NCBI GenBank assembly: GCA_002493635.1
Contig: DKZL01000010.1
Location: 14,940 to 51,043, forward strand
DNA length: 36,104 nt
From: Ruminococcaceae bacterium UBA7075
GTDB lineage: Bacteria > Bacillota > Clostridia > Oscillospirales > Acutalibacteraceae
Direction: 5' to 3'
Positions 16,201 to 22,642 of this stretch are shown here, piece after piece. The translations under genes and the position numbers were made by a program. A model generated the notes under the pieces. That model made no database searches. It was given only the letters and a program-made list of their open reading frames with translations, and was not told the DNA's origin. The number at the start of each line of letters is the position of its first letter. Within the stretch, counting starts at the first letter, position 1.

Positions 16201-18498
16201 TTTGTCATAATAACCAACATTCAACTCCTCAATATCTCGCTCAATATGCTGCTTTTCATCAAGAAATTCAAGCAGAGCATTTCCAAGTGCGAAAGAAATT
16301 TTTTTATCAGGATAATTTTCATTCATAAAATCGTTCAAAAGACCGCTTTCGGTAAAGCCTATTTCAAGCTCGAGCTTATTCGGCTGAGTTTGAACCAGTG
16401 GTTGTATTTGCTCGATTGGCTCTTCATTAATAGAATGTTCACTATCAAGATTCTCTTGCATTTTCTCAAAATCTTCTGAAGTCATACTTCCGTCATAGAT
16501 AACCGGGTCAATTTCATCATCTGCACCCTCACTGAACTTATCAGAAAAAGGCAGATTATTTTCTTCTGCAAGCTTCTGTGCCTTTTTAAGCTGCGCTTTT
16601 TGAGCTGCAACAGAATAATTTTCTTTATATTCGATTGCATCTTGCACAATATTATCAATTGTAGAATGATTATAAGTATTATACTCAAGATTTAATTCAG
16701 CAAGAGTATCTTTTAATTCATCGTCAATTTGCAAACTCTGTTCAAGATTATGTATTCTGCCTTCAGTTTCAAAGGCTTCAACATTTCGCTCGACAAAGTA
16801 ATTAAAATTATCGAAATGACTGTAAATTTCCTGAACAGCTTTTACATATTTCTCATTTGATTCTTTAAGGTATGTAGCATTAAGCAATACAGGAGAGTCG
16901 GTAACGATAAAATCAACCTTACCATATAGTCGGTCAATTCGGTTGAGTTGTTCTTGCAAGATTGCAAACTGATTTTCCATACTTCCGTTTAGCAAATCTA
17001 ATTTATTATCCCATACAAGTTCTTTTGCATATTCCTGAACATATTCGGTAACAAAACCTTGTTTTTTTAATTTTTCAGCAATTTCAAGACAAGATGTTGT
17101 CTTTCCTGCACCCGGACCTGCAAAGGCATTTATTACGATAGTGTTCCGTTCATTAGAAAGAAGATTTATTTTATTTCTGTGATTTTCAGTATAGTTATTT
17201 AATTCAGCAAGAATTGTTGCATCAACCGGGGGCAGTTCAGGAACATATTCTCCGCCTTCAATAAGAGCATCAATTTCAAACGGAGTAGTATGCTTTACTT
17301 TTGCAATAACATTAATTAAACCACGATAATTGCCGTTAATATACTCCTGCATAAAACTTTTTATATCATCAGCAGTGAATGTATAATCAAGTAATTCAAG
17401 AATAAGTTTACTTGCATCACGATTAACCAATTCCTTAATTGTATCAATCTGTTCAGGCAAGTAACCTCTGTTTTTTGTAACATCGGCAAGTAAAATTTCT
17501 TTTTCAAATTGATTTTTTAAATCATTCAACCGTGAATTGTCTGCAAAAACACATTCAAATTTATTAAGATTTTCATATGTATTCACAAACTCTGTTGACA
17601 GTAATGCAAGCTGTTTAGAAGAGTATTTGCTGGTATTTTCAAAAATCAATTTGAAGGCCGCTATCAAATTTTCATCATCCATTTTACTGGAAAGTAAATC
17701 TTTTACTGCTTCAACAGCTTTCTCCTGTTCATCGGTATACTTATAATCCGAAATAAGTAGGTTAAATCGGCTGGCTAAAATATTTTCGTTTGCTGTATTA
17801 ATAAGTTGTTGCAACTTTTCCTTGCTACCTTTATCGCAATAAAATGTAAATGTGTTATCATCAGTGGAAACAACAGTAAAATTTATCTTATCATATAAAT
17901 ATGTCAATATAGATTCAAGCTCATTAAAATTGGAAATTTTAACATCAAAATAATCTGCTTTAGCAGCAATAGAAATATTGTCTGAGTTTGAATATATGTA
18001 TATGTTTCCTTCCCTGTTAAAAACACTTTTTTCATCTTGCAATACCGATACAAGGTCATTTAATGCTCCAATATCGGATTTATCGACAGTGATTGTTGTT
18101 GAACTGTTATAAATTCTGCCGGAAAAAGGAATATTGTTTTCTGAAAGTCTTTGCGCAAGTTTAAATGCAAAGTCAATGTCATACTTTCTATATTCTTTAT
18201 CAGATATGTTTTTGTAAGAAGTAGTTCCAATAATATTTCCTTTTGGCAGAGTGTTGTTTTTACTTGACGGCAAAATAGCACCGTATTCGATAGGCAGTCG
18301 CTGTATTTTGTCAATATCACTTTTATTGACAGCAATATGTGCATTTCCTTTGTAGATATAGGCACAGTAATTCAATCCTGTATATTCAAGCGTTTTTAAA
18401 ATATTGTCAAATTTATTTTCCTCAGCAAGAATAACAACCTTATTTGAATTTGAAACATTTGCGTTCCAAATAGTATTACCATATAATTGCAATCCCAA
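10279..18498 (-). CDS. Giant polyvalent protein: P-loop NTPase, MutS-I-like, N6-methylase-like, SNF2 helicase
   Basis: About 2,740 aa. Order: three related N-terminal alpha/beta units (around residues 25-75, 110-155, 190-240, each with a NKSDID/VDKSDIG-like turn); P-loop GPGAGKTTS near 464; a MutS domain I-like unit near 890-975 (VLFRIGDFYEAMGEDA, then MCGIPANKL); a methylase region with VLEPAMGIGNFFG near 1175 and VGNIPFGDFG near 1243 (NPPF-type motif); and an SNF2 helicase with SVGAGKTYE near 1890, IDEAHEF near 2050 and RRGRMVRQGN near 2410. Proteins with this methylase/helicase core are typical of Tn1549/CTn-like ICEs and are thought to protect or process incoming DNA. Start: TTG at 18498 has a GAGGTGA 5 nt upstream; the in-frame GTG at 18507 lies inside that ribosome site and is less likely. 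Confidence 0.93.
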   Translation of the reverse strand: MGLQLYGNTIWNANVSNSNKVVILAEENKFDNILKTLEYTGLNYCAYIYKGNAHIAVNKSDIDKIQRLPIEYGAILPSSKNNTLPKGNIIGTTSYKNISDKEYRKYDIDFAFKLAQRLSENNIPFSGRIYNSSTTITVDKSDIGALNDLVSVLQDEKSVFNREGNIYIYSNSDNISIAAKADYFDVKISNFNELESILTYLYDKINFTVVSTDDNTFTFYCDKGSKEKLQQLINTANENILASRFNLLISDYKYTDEQEKAVEAVKDLLSSKMDDENLIAAFKLIFENTSKYSSKQLALLSTEFVNTYENLNKFECVFADNSRLNDLKNQFEKEILLADVTKNRGYLPEQIDTIKELVNRDASKLILELLDYTFTADDIKSFMQEYINGNYRGLINVIAKVKHTTPFEIDALIEGGEYVPELPPVDATILAELNNYTENHRNKINLLSNERNTIVINAFAGPGAGKTTSCLEIAEKLKKQGFVTEYVQEYAKELVWDNKLDLLNGSMENQFAILQEQLNRIDRLYGKVDFIVTDSPVLLNATYLKESNEKYVKAVQEIYSHFDNFNYFVERNVEAFETEGRIHNLEQSLQIDDELKDTLAELNLEYNTYNHSTIDNIVQDAIEYKENYSVAAQKAQLKKAQKLAEENNLPFSDKFSEGADDEIDPVIYDGSMTSEDFEKMQENLDSEHSINEEPIEQIQPLVQTQPNKLELEIGFTESGLLNDFMNENYPDKKISFALGNALLEFLDEKQHIERDIEELNVGYYDKTHFTITALINGEDYGYEGRFDIGDGKENGEGNIIHHIESYLIHLVNENPYEANEEELAEMRDYLDTAIPYFKKNSQLTADEQKILNDFKEQHPIRTIDDVEKAQDKQLAEVNEKSATNKRNYSSTMLEYFSIKKENSDKIVLFRIGDFYEAMGEDAIIVSKALDLNNTKRRINDNEHIDMCGIPANKLYSFTDTLVKNGYDVAIADIVDNKHQVVSNIMQQIKLSDLPEQKSSEKLSIDKSAINFENTSTSKNDNTHSEVNNLFDIAQQSSVDATEHLSIDEIAADVEPVIVQDTNNHNFRITDNTLGIGTRSQRYQNNIEAIRLLKQLESENRFATPAEKEILSKYVGWGGLADVFNEKHSKYQEVKSLLTADEYSSARASTLDSFYTSKEIIDSVYKALEHIGFKGGDVLEPAMGIGNFFGRLPESMSKNSTLYGVEKDSISGRISTQLYPQANITVDGFENTAFQDDSFDVAVGNIPFGDFGVNDSKYNSQNLKIHDYFFTKTLDKVRDGGIVAFVTSKGTLDKKDSSFRKALSEKADLLGAIRLPNNAFKSAGTEVTTDIIFLQKRSAPPEKTPDWVHIGETSHGLPINNYFLKHPEMVLGELVQGNKLYGRKDDTMCIPFKDISLSELLDEAVLNIKGEYKAVQNKTDPLKITSNEIVNPPKDLRLESYFIHNDDLYFYGNTADGNVTVVPAKEILGRKYNSKNIERAKAFIELREIVRDLLEAQQVDGNDDKIKDLQGRLNTAYDSFYKKYGLIHSQTNRIIFGLDNSYPLLFSLEEKTDKDKLIKKSDIFTQRINRPAEVIEKVDTAQEALIVSINEKGCVDLAYMSSISDIPPESLVVKLQGEIYPVPEISSDDNIIYQTASEYLSGDIYQKLDTAKKYSRDNPIYEANCIALEKSIPTLLKAGDIDVNLGATWIDIKYYQQFMYEIFQTPKDNRVDCPPRFPWQLKGRKNIEIEYSQYTGRWNIKNASVDKSVIATKTYGTDYKNAYSILENILNLNDPKAYKIKTDEFGKIVFDKNDNPVKVLDVEKTKLLQQKANAIRREFKNWIFKDPQRRADIVDTYNRTFNCIKPREYDGSHMTFPGMNASIELHEHQKNAIAHAIHGGNTLFAHSVGAGKTYEMIATAMESKRLGFCNKSMFCVPNHLTEQVGSDFLKLYPQANILVATKNDFTKENRQRFMAKIATGNYDAVIIGHSQLTKLPLSPERQKAVYEEQIADILEGIRELKAENGSSFQVKAMERTRKSLQKQLEKLQSKNKDNTVYFEELGIDKLFIDEAHEFKNLLSVTKLQNVSGISSRASQRATELFMKCRYLDEKTGGKGVVFATGTPISNSVTELHTMMRYLQYDFLTSHNNMQNFDNWVSSFGVQKTDYELAPAGNKFKERTRIAEYANLPELMSMFKQSADIRTSDTLDLNVPDCEMHIVNVDSTELQKDMVEELSVRADDVNQGNVDPTEDNMLKITSDGRKLGLDPRLIDPNLEDNPNTKLNVCVNNAFDIYSKTSDKKLTQIIFCDLGVPKGKKSKSNNDKENDDSKSISELDSLEETSAFCIYDDIKDKLISKGVPANEIAFIHDANTEQQKAELFAKVRSGEVRILLGSTGKMGTGTNVQDRIIAMHDLDVPWRPSDLEQRRGRMVRQGNINEKVHLYRYVTKGTFDAYSYQILEKKQKFISQVMTSKTPARRCSDIDQEALSYSEIKALCTGDERIKEKLTLENRVKELSLYKTEYTNTKYELEDKVRAYKGKREQLCNRISNIKTDIEKFKSISFDDDNVPIFKANIGGVEYTDRSEAAKALGAVVSSAKKEQNKGKALNVGDIYGFPVEVKNIGYFLSCVEATVIGAERYTVDFGVSNFVNLKKLENALLNLNKTLQEQINELNNLDADYESAKIMLAKPFEFEEELRQKTERLEVVTDELNLKAAQVKNSEVKQKQTNYFGKNFILNKKGKNQNNPDTDIQLKSANKKHDVSI

Positions 18499-18518
18499 AT
18501 TTTTCACCTCTTAAAGAA

Positions 18519-18552
18519 AAAAGGCTTATACCCTTTTGAGTACAAGCCTTTT
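18519..18552 (-). terminator. Hairpin terminator or attenuator before the giant gene
   Basis: Read leftward, AAAAGGCTTGTAC pairs with GTATAAGCCTTTT (13 bp with one G-U, 8-nt loop) and runs into TTTTTTCTTT. It lies in the 60-bp gap between the coiled-coil gene and the giant gene and ends only about 10 bp before the ribosome site. It could reduce read-through so the giant protein is made at lower level than the pilus genes upstream. Confidence 0.75.
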
Positions 18553-18564
18553 AAATGTTCATAT

Positions 18565-20175
18565 TTATAATTCCTGACCCTTTAATTTGGACTTATTTAT
18601 ATCGTTGTTCTGTTCAGCTTTCGATATTTTGTCAGCGTTAGCCTTTATTTGTTTGCGTGAGAGCGGAGATTTGCTGCTCCGGGTCTGCTGCTTATGTTCA
18701 TCAGGAGCTTCCTGTGATTTTTTATGCTCTTTTTCCTTTGAACCATTATTAATAATGCCGTCAATACTGTCATAATCATCTTCAAGAGCCATTTCAGCAT
18801 TTTTCAGATAATTGTCCGGGTCTTCCTGTTCAATATTGCCGATTTTTTCTTGCTCACTATGTTCAAATAGTTCATTATCAATGATGTTGTTACACACATT
18901 AAGCACAGTATCTACTTGATTTTTTGCAAATTCGTCAGGGTTTTCAGCAACCGATTTTATAATGCCATCATAGCTTTTTGAAATAATAGTTTCAGCTTTT
19001 TCTGCCGTGGTTTCTCTGACTGCTGTAAATTTATCTCCCATACTGTTTAAGCCTTCGAGCTTTACTTCTAATTTAATTTTTTTACTGTTCAATTTAGCAA
19101 GCTTATCTCTGAGTTTAATTTTTTCTGATGCATAATGGGTGTTTTCATAAGCAAGTGAGAAATTATTAATCTTCTCATTAACCGTAGCAAGCTTTTCTGT
19201 AGTCCTGTTTAAAGACATAGATTGGAATTCCTGCAATCCGACAACAAAATTCTCTTGTCTGCCTTCAGAAGTTTTCATATTTGTTAAAAAAACATTAACC
19301 TTTTCGCAGGTTTCCATTCTTTTTGTATGTTTATCAATTCGTTTGTTGTTTGCTTCAATTTTATCGTTGTGTTTCTCAACCTTATTTTGAAGGGAAGCTA
19401 CCTTGTTTTGCTTTTGCTCCGCTATAAGTTTTATGAAATTAAATAATGGGGCAGGAACAGCTTTAGAAACTGACGGTGATGAGATTTGGTTATATACTTC
19501 GATGAATCTGTTTGCTTTATCAATTTTCAGTTGAGCTTTATGGGATTTATCCGTTAAAAGCATATTTTTATCCTCAAGCTTTGCAATTTTGCTTGCGGAC
19601 TTATCATAGATACTTGAAATAACAGGTATATTTATTTTTGATTTATCACTGATAATTGATTCCAAACTCTGAACTTTTTTATGCTCGCTGACATCATTTA
19701 AATTATCAAACTTATCATTACGCAACTCATCATCTGATGAGCTTTCAATAATAATTTTCTTATACTCTTCATTCAATTCTTTTACCTGAGAAATAAGTTC
19801 CGTTTTTTCTTTTTCTAATCGTTCAAGATTCGGTAACTTTTTATTTGGAAACATTTCGTCCTTAACAGTTTCTTTATCAACTGCATCATAGTGCATCCTA
19901 TACAAAGAATCGCCTAAGATATTTTCGGCTATTTTATTGTCTTTATCGTACAGCATATAAGATGTATCAGAATGTAAAGCCGTCAAAATAGTCTTACCGT
20001 TATTGATTTCTTCAATATCGTCTTTTTTTAGCCAAAGATAGCGAATATTGTCACCGTAAGTGCCAGGTACTCTTGTTTTTAACTCGTAGTCGTTTTCATC
20101 AAAAACAAGAGATTTATCTATAGTAATTTTTAAATTTTCTATTGATTTGTTATCGTTTATCTCCGATACAGGCAT
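18565..20175 (-). CDS. Coiled-coil protein of unknown function with insert copied from the relaxase gene
   Basis: 536 aa. The N-terminal 100 residues form an alpha/beta unit (ELKTRVPGTYGDNIRYLWLK, DIEEINNGKTILTALHSD) of a kind seen in polyvalent ICE proteins. Next comes a 37-aa stretch (about 107-144, MFPNKKLPNLERLEKEK...) whose DNA is identical to part of the relaxase gene, then about 250 residues of strong coiled coil (AEQKQNKVASLQNKVEKHND), an acidic linker and the C-terminal motif SPLSRKQIKANADKISK at 503-519. There is no signal peptide. Its start overlaps the sortase stop (TAATG), and a terminator hairpin separates it from the giant gene. Function unknown; a structural or DNA-processing partner of the giant protein is a guess. 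Confidence 0.75.
   Translation of the reverse strand: MPVSEINDNKSIENLKITIDKSLVFDENDYELKTRVPGTYGDNIRYLWLKKDDIEEINNGKTILTALHSDTSYMLYDKDNKIAENILGDSLYRMHYDAVDKETVKDEMFPNKKLPNLERLEKEKTELISQVKELNEEYKKIIIESSSDDELRNDKFDNLNDVSEHKKVQSLESIISDKSKINIPVISSIYDKSASKIAKLEDKNMLLTDKSHKAQLKIDKANRFIEVYNQISSPSVSKAVPAPLFNFIKLIAEQKQNKVASLQNKVEKHNDKIEANNKRIDKHTKRMETCEKVNVFLTNMKTSEGRQENFVVGLQEFQSMSLNRTTEKLATVNEKINNFSLAYENTHYASEKIKLRDKLAKLNSKKIKLEVKLEGLNSMGDKFTAVRETTAEKAETIISKSYDGIIKSVAENPDEFAKNQVDTVLNVCNNIIDNELFEHSEQEKIGNIEQEDPDNYLKNAEMALEDDYDSIDGIINNGSKEKEHKKSQEAPDEHKQQTRSSKSPLSRKQIKANADKISKAEQNNDINKSKLKGQEL
19744..19856 (-). repeat. 113-bp identical inverted repeat, copy 2 (in coiled-coil gene)
   Basis: Exact reverse complement of 2800-2912, with no mismatch at any position including third codon positions. 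In this gene it interrupts the transition between the N-terminal domain and the coiled coil, and the peptide flanks (ETVKDE before, SSSDDELRND after) do not resemble the relaxase. It looks like the recipient copy. Confidence 0.95.
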
Positions 20176-21014
20176 TATTTAAACCTCCTTTTTTTGCGTA
20201 TAATATCTACAACAATAACTAAAATCACACATAATAAAATGACAGCAATAATAATAGGAATAGGATTATATGGCTTTATTTGAGCATAAGTAATTTCATC
20301 TTCCGTACTATCCGTATCATTGGATTCAAATCTTTCAGCAGTAACAATCAGCCTGTGTGAATTGACCCCATATGGATAACAAGTTATCAAACTAAGCAGG
20401 TCACGACTATCATCAGTCTGTAGCGAACTGATATCGTCAGGCTCTACAATATTTATGTCAGTGACTTTATATGTTAAACACTCATCAAGTAAATAAATTT
20501 TGATTAAATCATCCTTTTCAAGTTCAACGAGATTATCAAAGAAAACTTGTGTAGGATACCCGGTGTGAGCTGATATGACAGAATGATTACCGATACCGCC
20601 AATAGGAAACGCTGTGTTGGGAATATGAACAGCTCCCTTTTTAAGAACATCCTCAGATGAGCCGTGATAGATAGGAAGACTGACATTAATTTTTGGAATT
20701 TTTATATATCCCATAATTCCATCTTCAAAATTTAAGATATCATCATATCCATCAATATATGAATTGGTTGAATATGAAAAACTGCTGACTCTATTTCTCA
20801 AGCTGCTGTTATAGTCCTCAGCAGCAGACAAATACTTTGACTTATCTGCTGCCGAAAAGCTACTTGTTTTGTTATTGTAGTTAACTATTGAACTCTCATT
20901 AAAATAAGAATTTATAGCATTGCTGACTGTAGGATAAAGCATAAACCCGAGAGCTGTTGCCATAAAAATAAATCCAATAATAAGAAAGAATTTTTTAGAT
21001 ATTTTAGATTTCAT
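20175..21014 (-). CDS. Class C-like pilus sortase
   Basis: 279 aa. N-terminal membrane helix (FFLIIGFIFMATALGFML), a linker with putative lid region, and the sortase barrel: IMGYIKIPKINVSLPIYHG, catalytic His150 in SAHTGYP, Cys212 in SLITCYPYG and Arg221 in SHRLIV. A second membrane helix near the C-terminus (IPIIIAVILLCVILVIVVDI) and a KKRRFK tail complete the class C plan. Such enzymes polymerise pilins through Lys-Thr isopeptide bonds. It directly follows the pilin and adhesin genes (24 bp after the pilin stop), as in pilus islands. GGAGG lies before the ATG. Confidence 0.93.
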   Translation of the reverse strand: MKSKISKKFFLIIGFIFMATALGFMLYPTVSNAINSYFNESSIVNYNNKTSSFSAADKSKYLSAAEDYNSSLRNRVSSFSYSTNSYIDGYDDILNFEDGIMGYIKIPKINVSLPIYHGSSEDVLKKGAVHIPNTAFPIGGIGNHSVISAHTGYPTQVFFDNLVELEKDDLIKIYLLDECLTYKVTDINIVEPDDISSLQTDDSRDLLSLITCYPYGVNSHRLIVTAERFESNDTDSTEDEITYAQIKPYNPIPIIIAVILLCVILVIVVDIIRKKRRFK

Positions 21015-21038
21015 TATGCTCTATCCTCCGAAAATGTT

Positions 21039-22640
21039 TTATGCTACATCTTTAGAACTTTTACGCTTACGATAAATAGCAACTCCGCCAACAAATAGAA
21101 CAGCGCCGATAAGATAGAACATATATGTACCCATACCACCTGTCTTTGGAGTTATAAGCTTAGTATCTGTTACAGAAAATGTTGCTATACCGTTTTCAGG
21201 ACAATTAACTACATAAGAACCGTTTGTAAATACATCTGTGTATGTAGCTGTAGCGTCAATTGTAATAACCTTACCGTAAAGGTTGTATCCTTCAGGAGCA
21301 ACTGTTTCAACTGCATAGTAAATACCGCTCTGGAGTGAGATTTCTTTTCCTGCATACTTGCCGTTAAGAGCCTTATAAACTACCTTGCCATTCTCATCGG
21401 AAATACCAAGTGCAATAGCATTGGTTAAAGCATTCGCATCAGCTTCTGATTTAAAGAGCTTAAACTCTGCATTTGCTAATGGCTTATTTGTTGTGTCAAC
21501 CTTAGAATTCTGTACAGCGTATGTATAAACATATACTGTATTACCTTCGTGTTCCTGAACTACATCATTCTTATTAGAATAGCTGATTTTTCCCTCTGTA
21601 TTAGGGTTACCAGCCGGACCTACTACAGCTTCATCATTAAGAACTGCTGAATAAGTTATGGAAGTATAATATACTTCGTCCTCATAAAATTCGTCTTTCT
21701 GCAAGTAACTCTTGGTAAGAGCTACAGTAAACTTTGTACTTTTTGTATTATCAGAGCCGTCATAACCTGTTTCATAAGTTACTGTATAATCTGGAGCTGA
21801 ACCTGAGCCATTCAGAGTTTTGATTTCCTGTTCATTCTCATCAAGAAGTCTTACATTAAAGCTATTCTTGTCAAGGGTAAGACCCTTTGACATTTCATCA
21901 GTTACATAGTAAGAATTAAGCTTAAAATCCTCAACCCAATATTTATCTCCTGCCGGAGTTGTAATTTCGTGAGCCTTTTCACCTGTTACAGTTGAATTAA
22001 TCTTAAAGTCAACTGTATCGCCGAGAGATACATCTGTGAAATTCTCGTTGCCCTTGGTTGAGTTAGTGATTACCTTTTTAGTAGTTATATCTTCGTCATC
22101 TACTTTTGTAGCAAGTTCAATATCATCAAGCTCATATGTCCATCCTGTTTCATTATCGGGATAGTACGGCAGAGCAAAAACGCTGTTTCTTACTTCCTTA
22201 ACACCAGCAGGATAGTTTACTGCCTTCACATAGTAAACACCCTGGTCAAGATTTGAAAAAGTCTTAGTTGTTACGGTCCCACTGGTAGTTCCGAATGAAC
22301 CTACCTTATTTGTCAACTTAGATGTTGCAATCTTATCCAAATCAGCAAGCAGACCGACTGAATTGCCATCGATAATGTCCTGAGTTACAGTACTGCTTGT
22401 TATAGATGAAACCAAGGAGGTGTACTTTGTTTCATAAGGAGATGTACTGTTAGAATCAAGGGATGCTACCTTATAAACATTAAATGTGTAGCCGGGAGTG
22501 TCGCAATTCACTGTAAACGAAACCTTTTTACTTGTATCAAGAAATGTTGTCGCTGCGGATACCGCAGGAATAGCCATCATAAGAATAAGAGCAATAGCGA
22601 TAAACGCTGAAAATAATCTTTTAATATTTTTGTTTTTCAT
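21039..22640 (-). CDS. LPxTG-type major pilin (fimbrial backbone protein)
   Basis: 533 aa. Signal peptide 1-29 (LFSAFIAIALILMMAIPAVS). Body of isopeptide/Cna-B-like domains: a D2-type region with DGDTVDFKINSTVTG-like text (SLGDTVDFKINSTV), and a C-terminal Cna-B domain with KPLANAEFKLFKSE and the E-box YYAVETVAPEGYN. The sorting signal TPKTG at 497-501 is followed by a hydrophobic helix (TYMFYLIGAVLFVGGVAIY) and a KRKSSK tail. The architecture is that of a polymerising backbone pilin. It lies between the adhesin (2 bp gap) and the sortase in one operon. I did not see an unambiguous YPK pilin motif, so the polymerising Lys is not assigned. Confidence 0.9.
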   Translation of the reverse strand: MKNKNIKRLFSAFIAIALILMMAIPAVSAATTFLDTSKKVSFTVNCDTPGYTFNVYKVASLDSNSTSPYETKYTSLVSSITSSTVTQDIIDGNSVGLLADLDKIATSKLTNKVGSFGTTSGTVTTKTFSNLDQGVYYVKAVNYPAGVKEVRNSVFALPYYPDNETGWTYELDDIELATKVDDEDITTKKVITNSTKGNENFTDVSLGDTVDFKINSTVTGEKAHEITTPAGDKYWVEDFKLNSYYVTDEMSKGLTLDKNSFNVRLLDENEQEIKTLNGSGSAPDYTVTYETGYDGSDNTKSTKFTVALTKSYLQKDEFYEDEVYYTSITYSAVLNDEAVVGPAGNPNTEGKISYSNKNDVVQEHEGNTVYVYTYAVQNSKVDTTNKPLANAEFKLFKSEADANALTNAIALGISDENGKVVYKALNGKYAGKEISLQSGIYYAVETVAPEGYNLYGKVITIDATATYTDVFTNGSYVVNCPENGIATFSVTDTKLITPKTGGMGTYMFYLIGAVLFVGGVAIYRKRKSSKDVA

Positions 22641-22642
22641 AA

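Noticed and set aside
16072..16479. 135-aa plus-strand open frame inside the giant gene
   Set aside because: It is antisense to the continuous 8-kb polyvalent gene, with no start signals and no recognisable domain.
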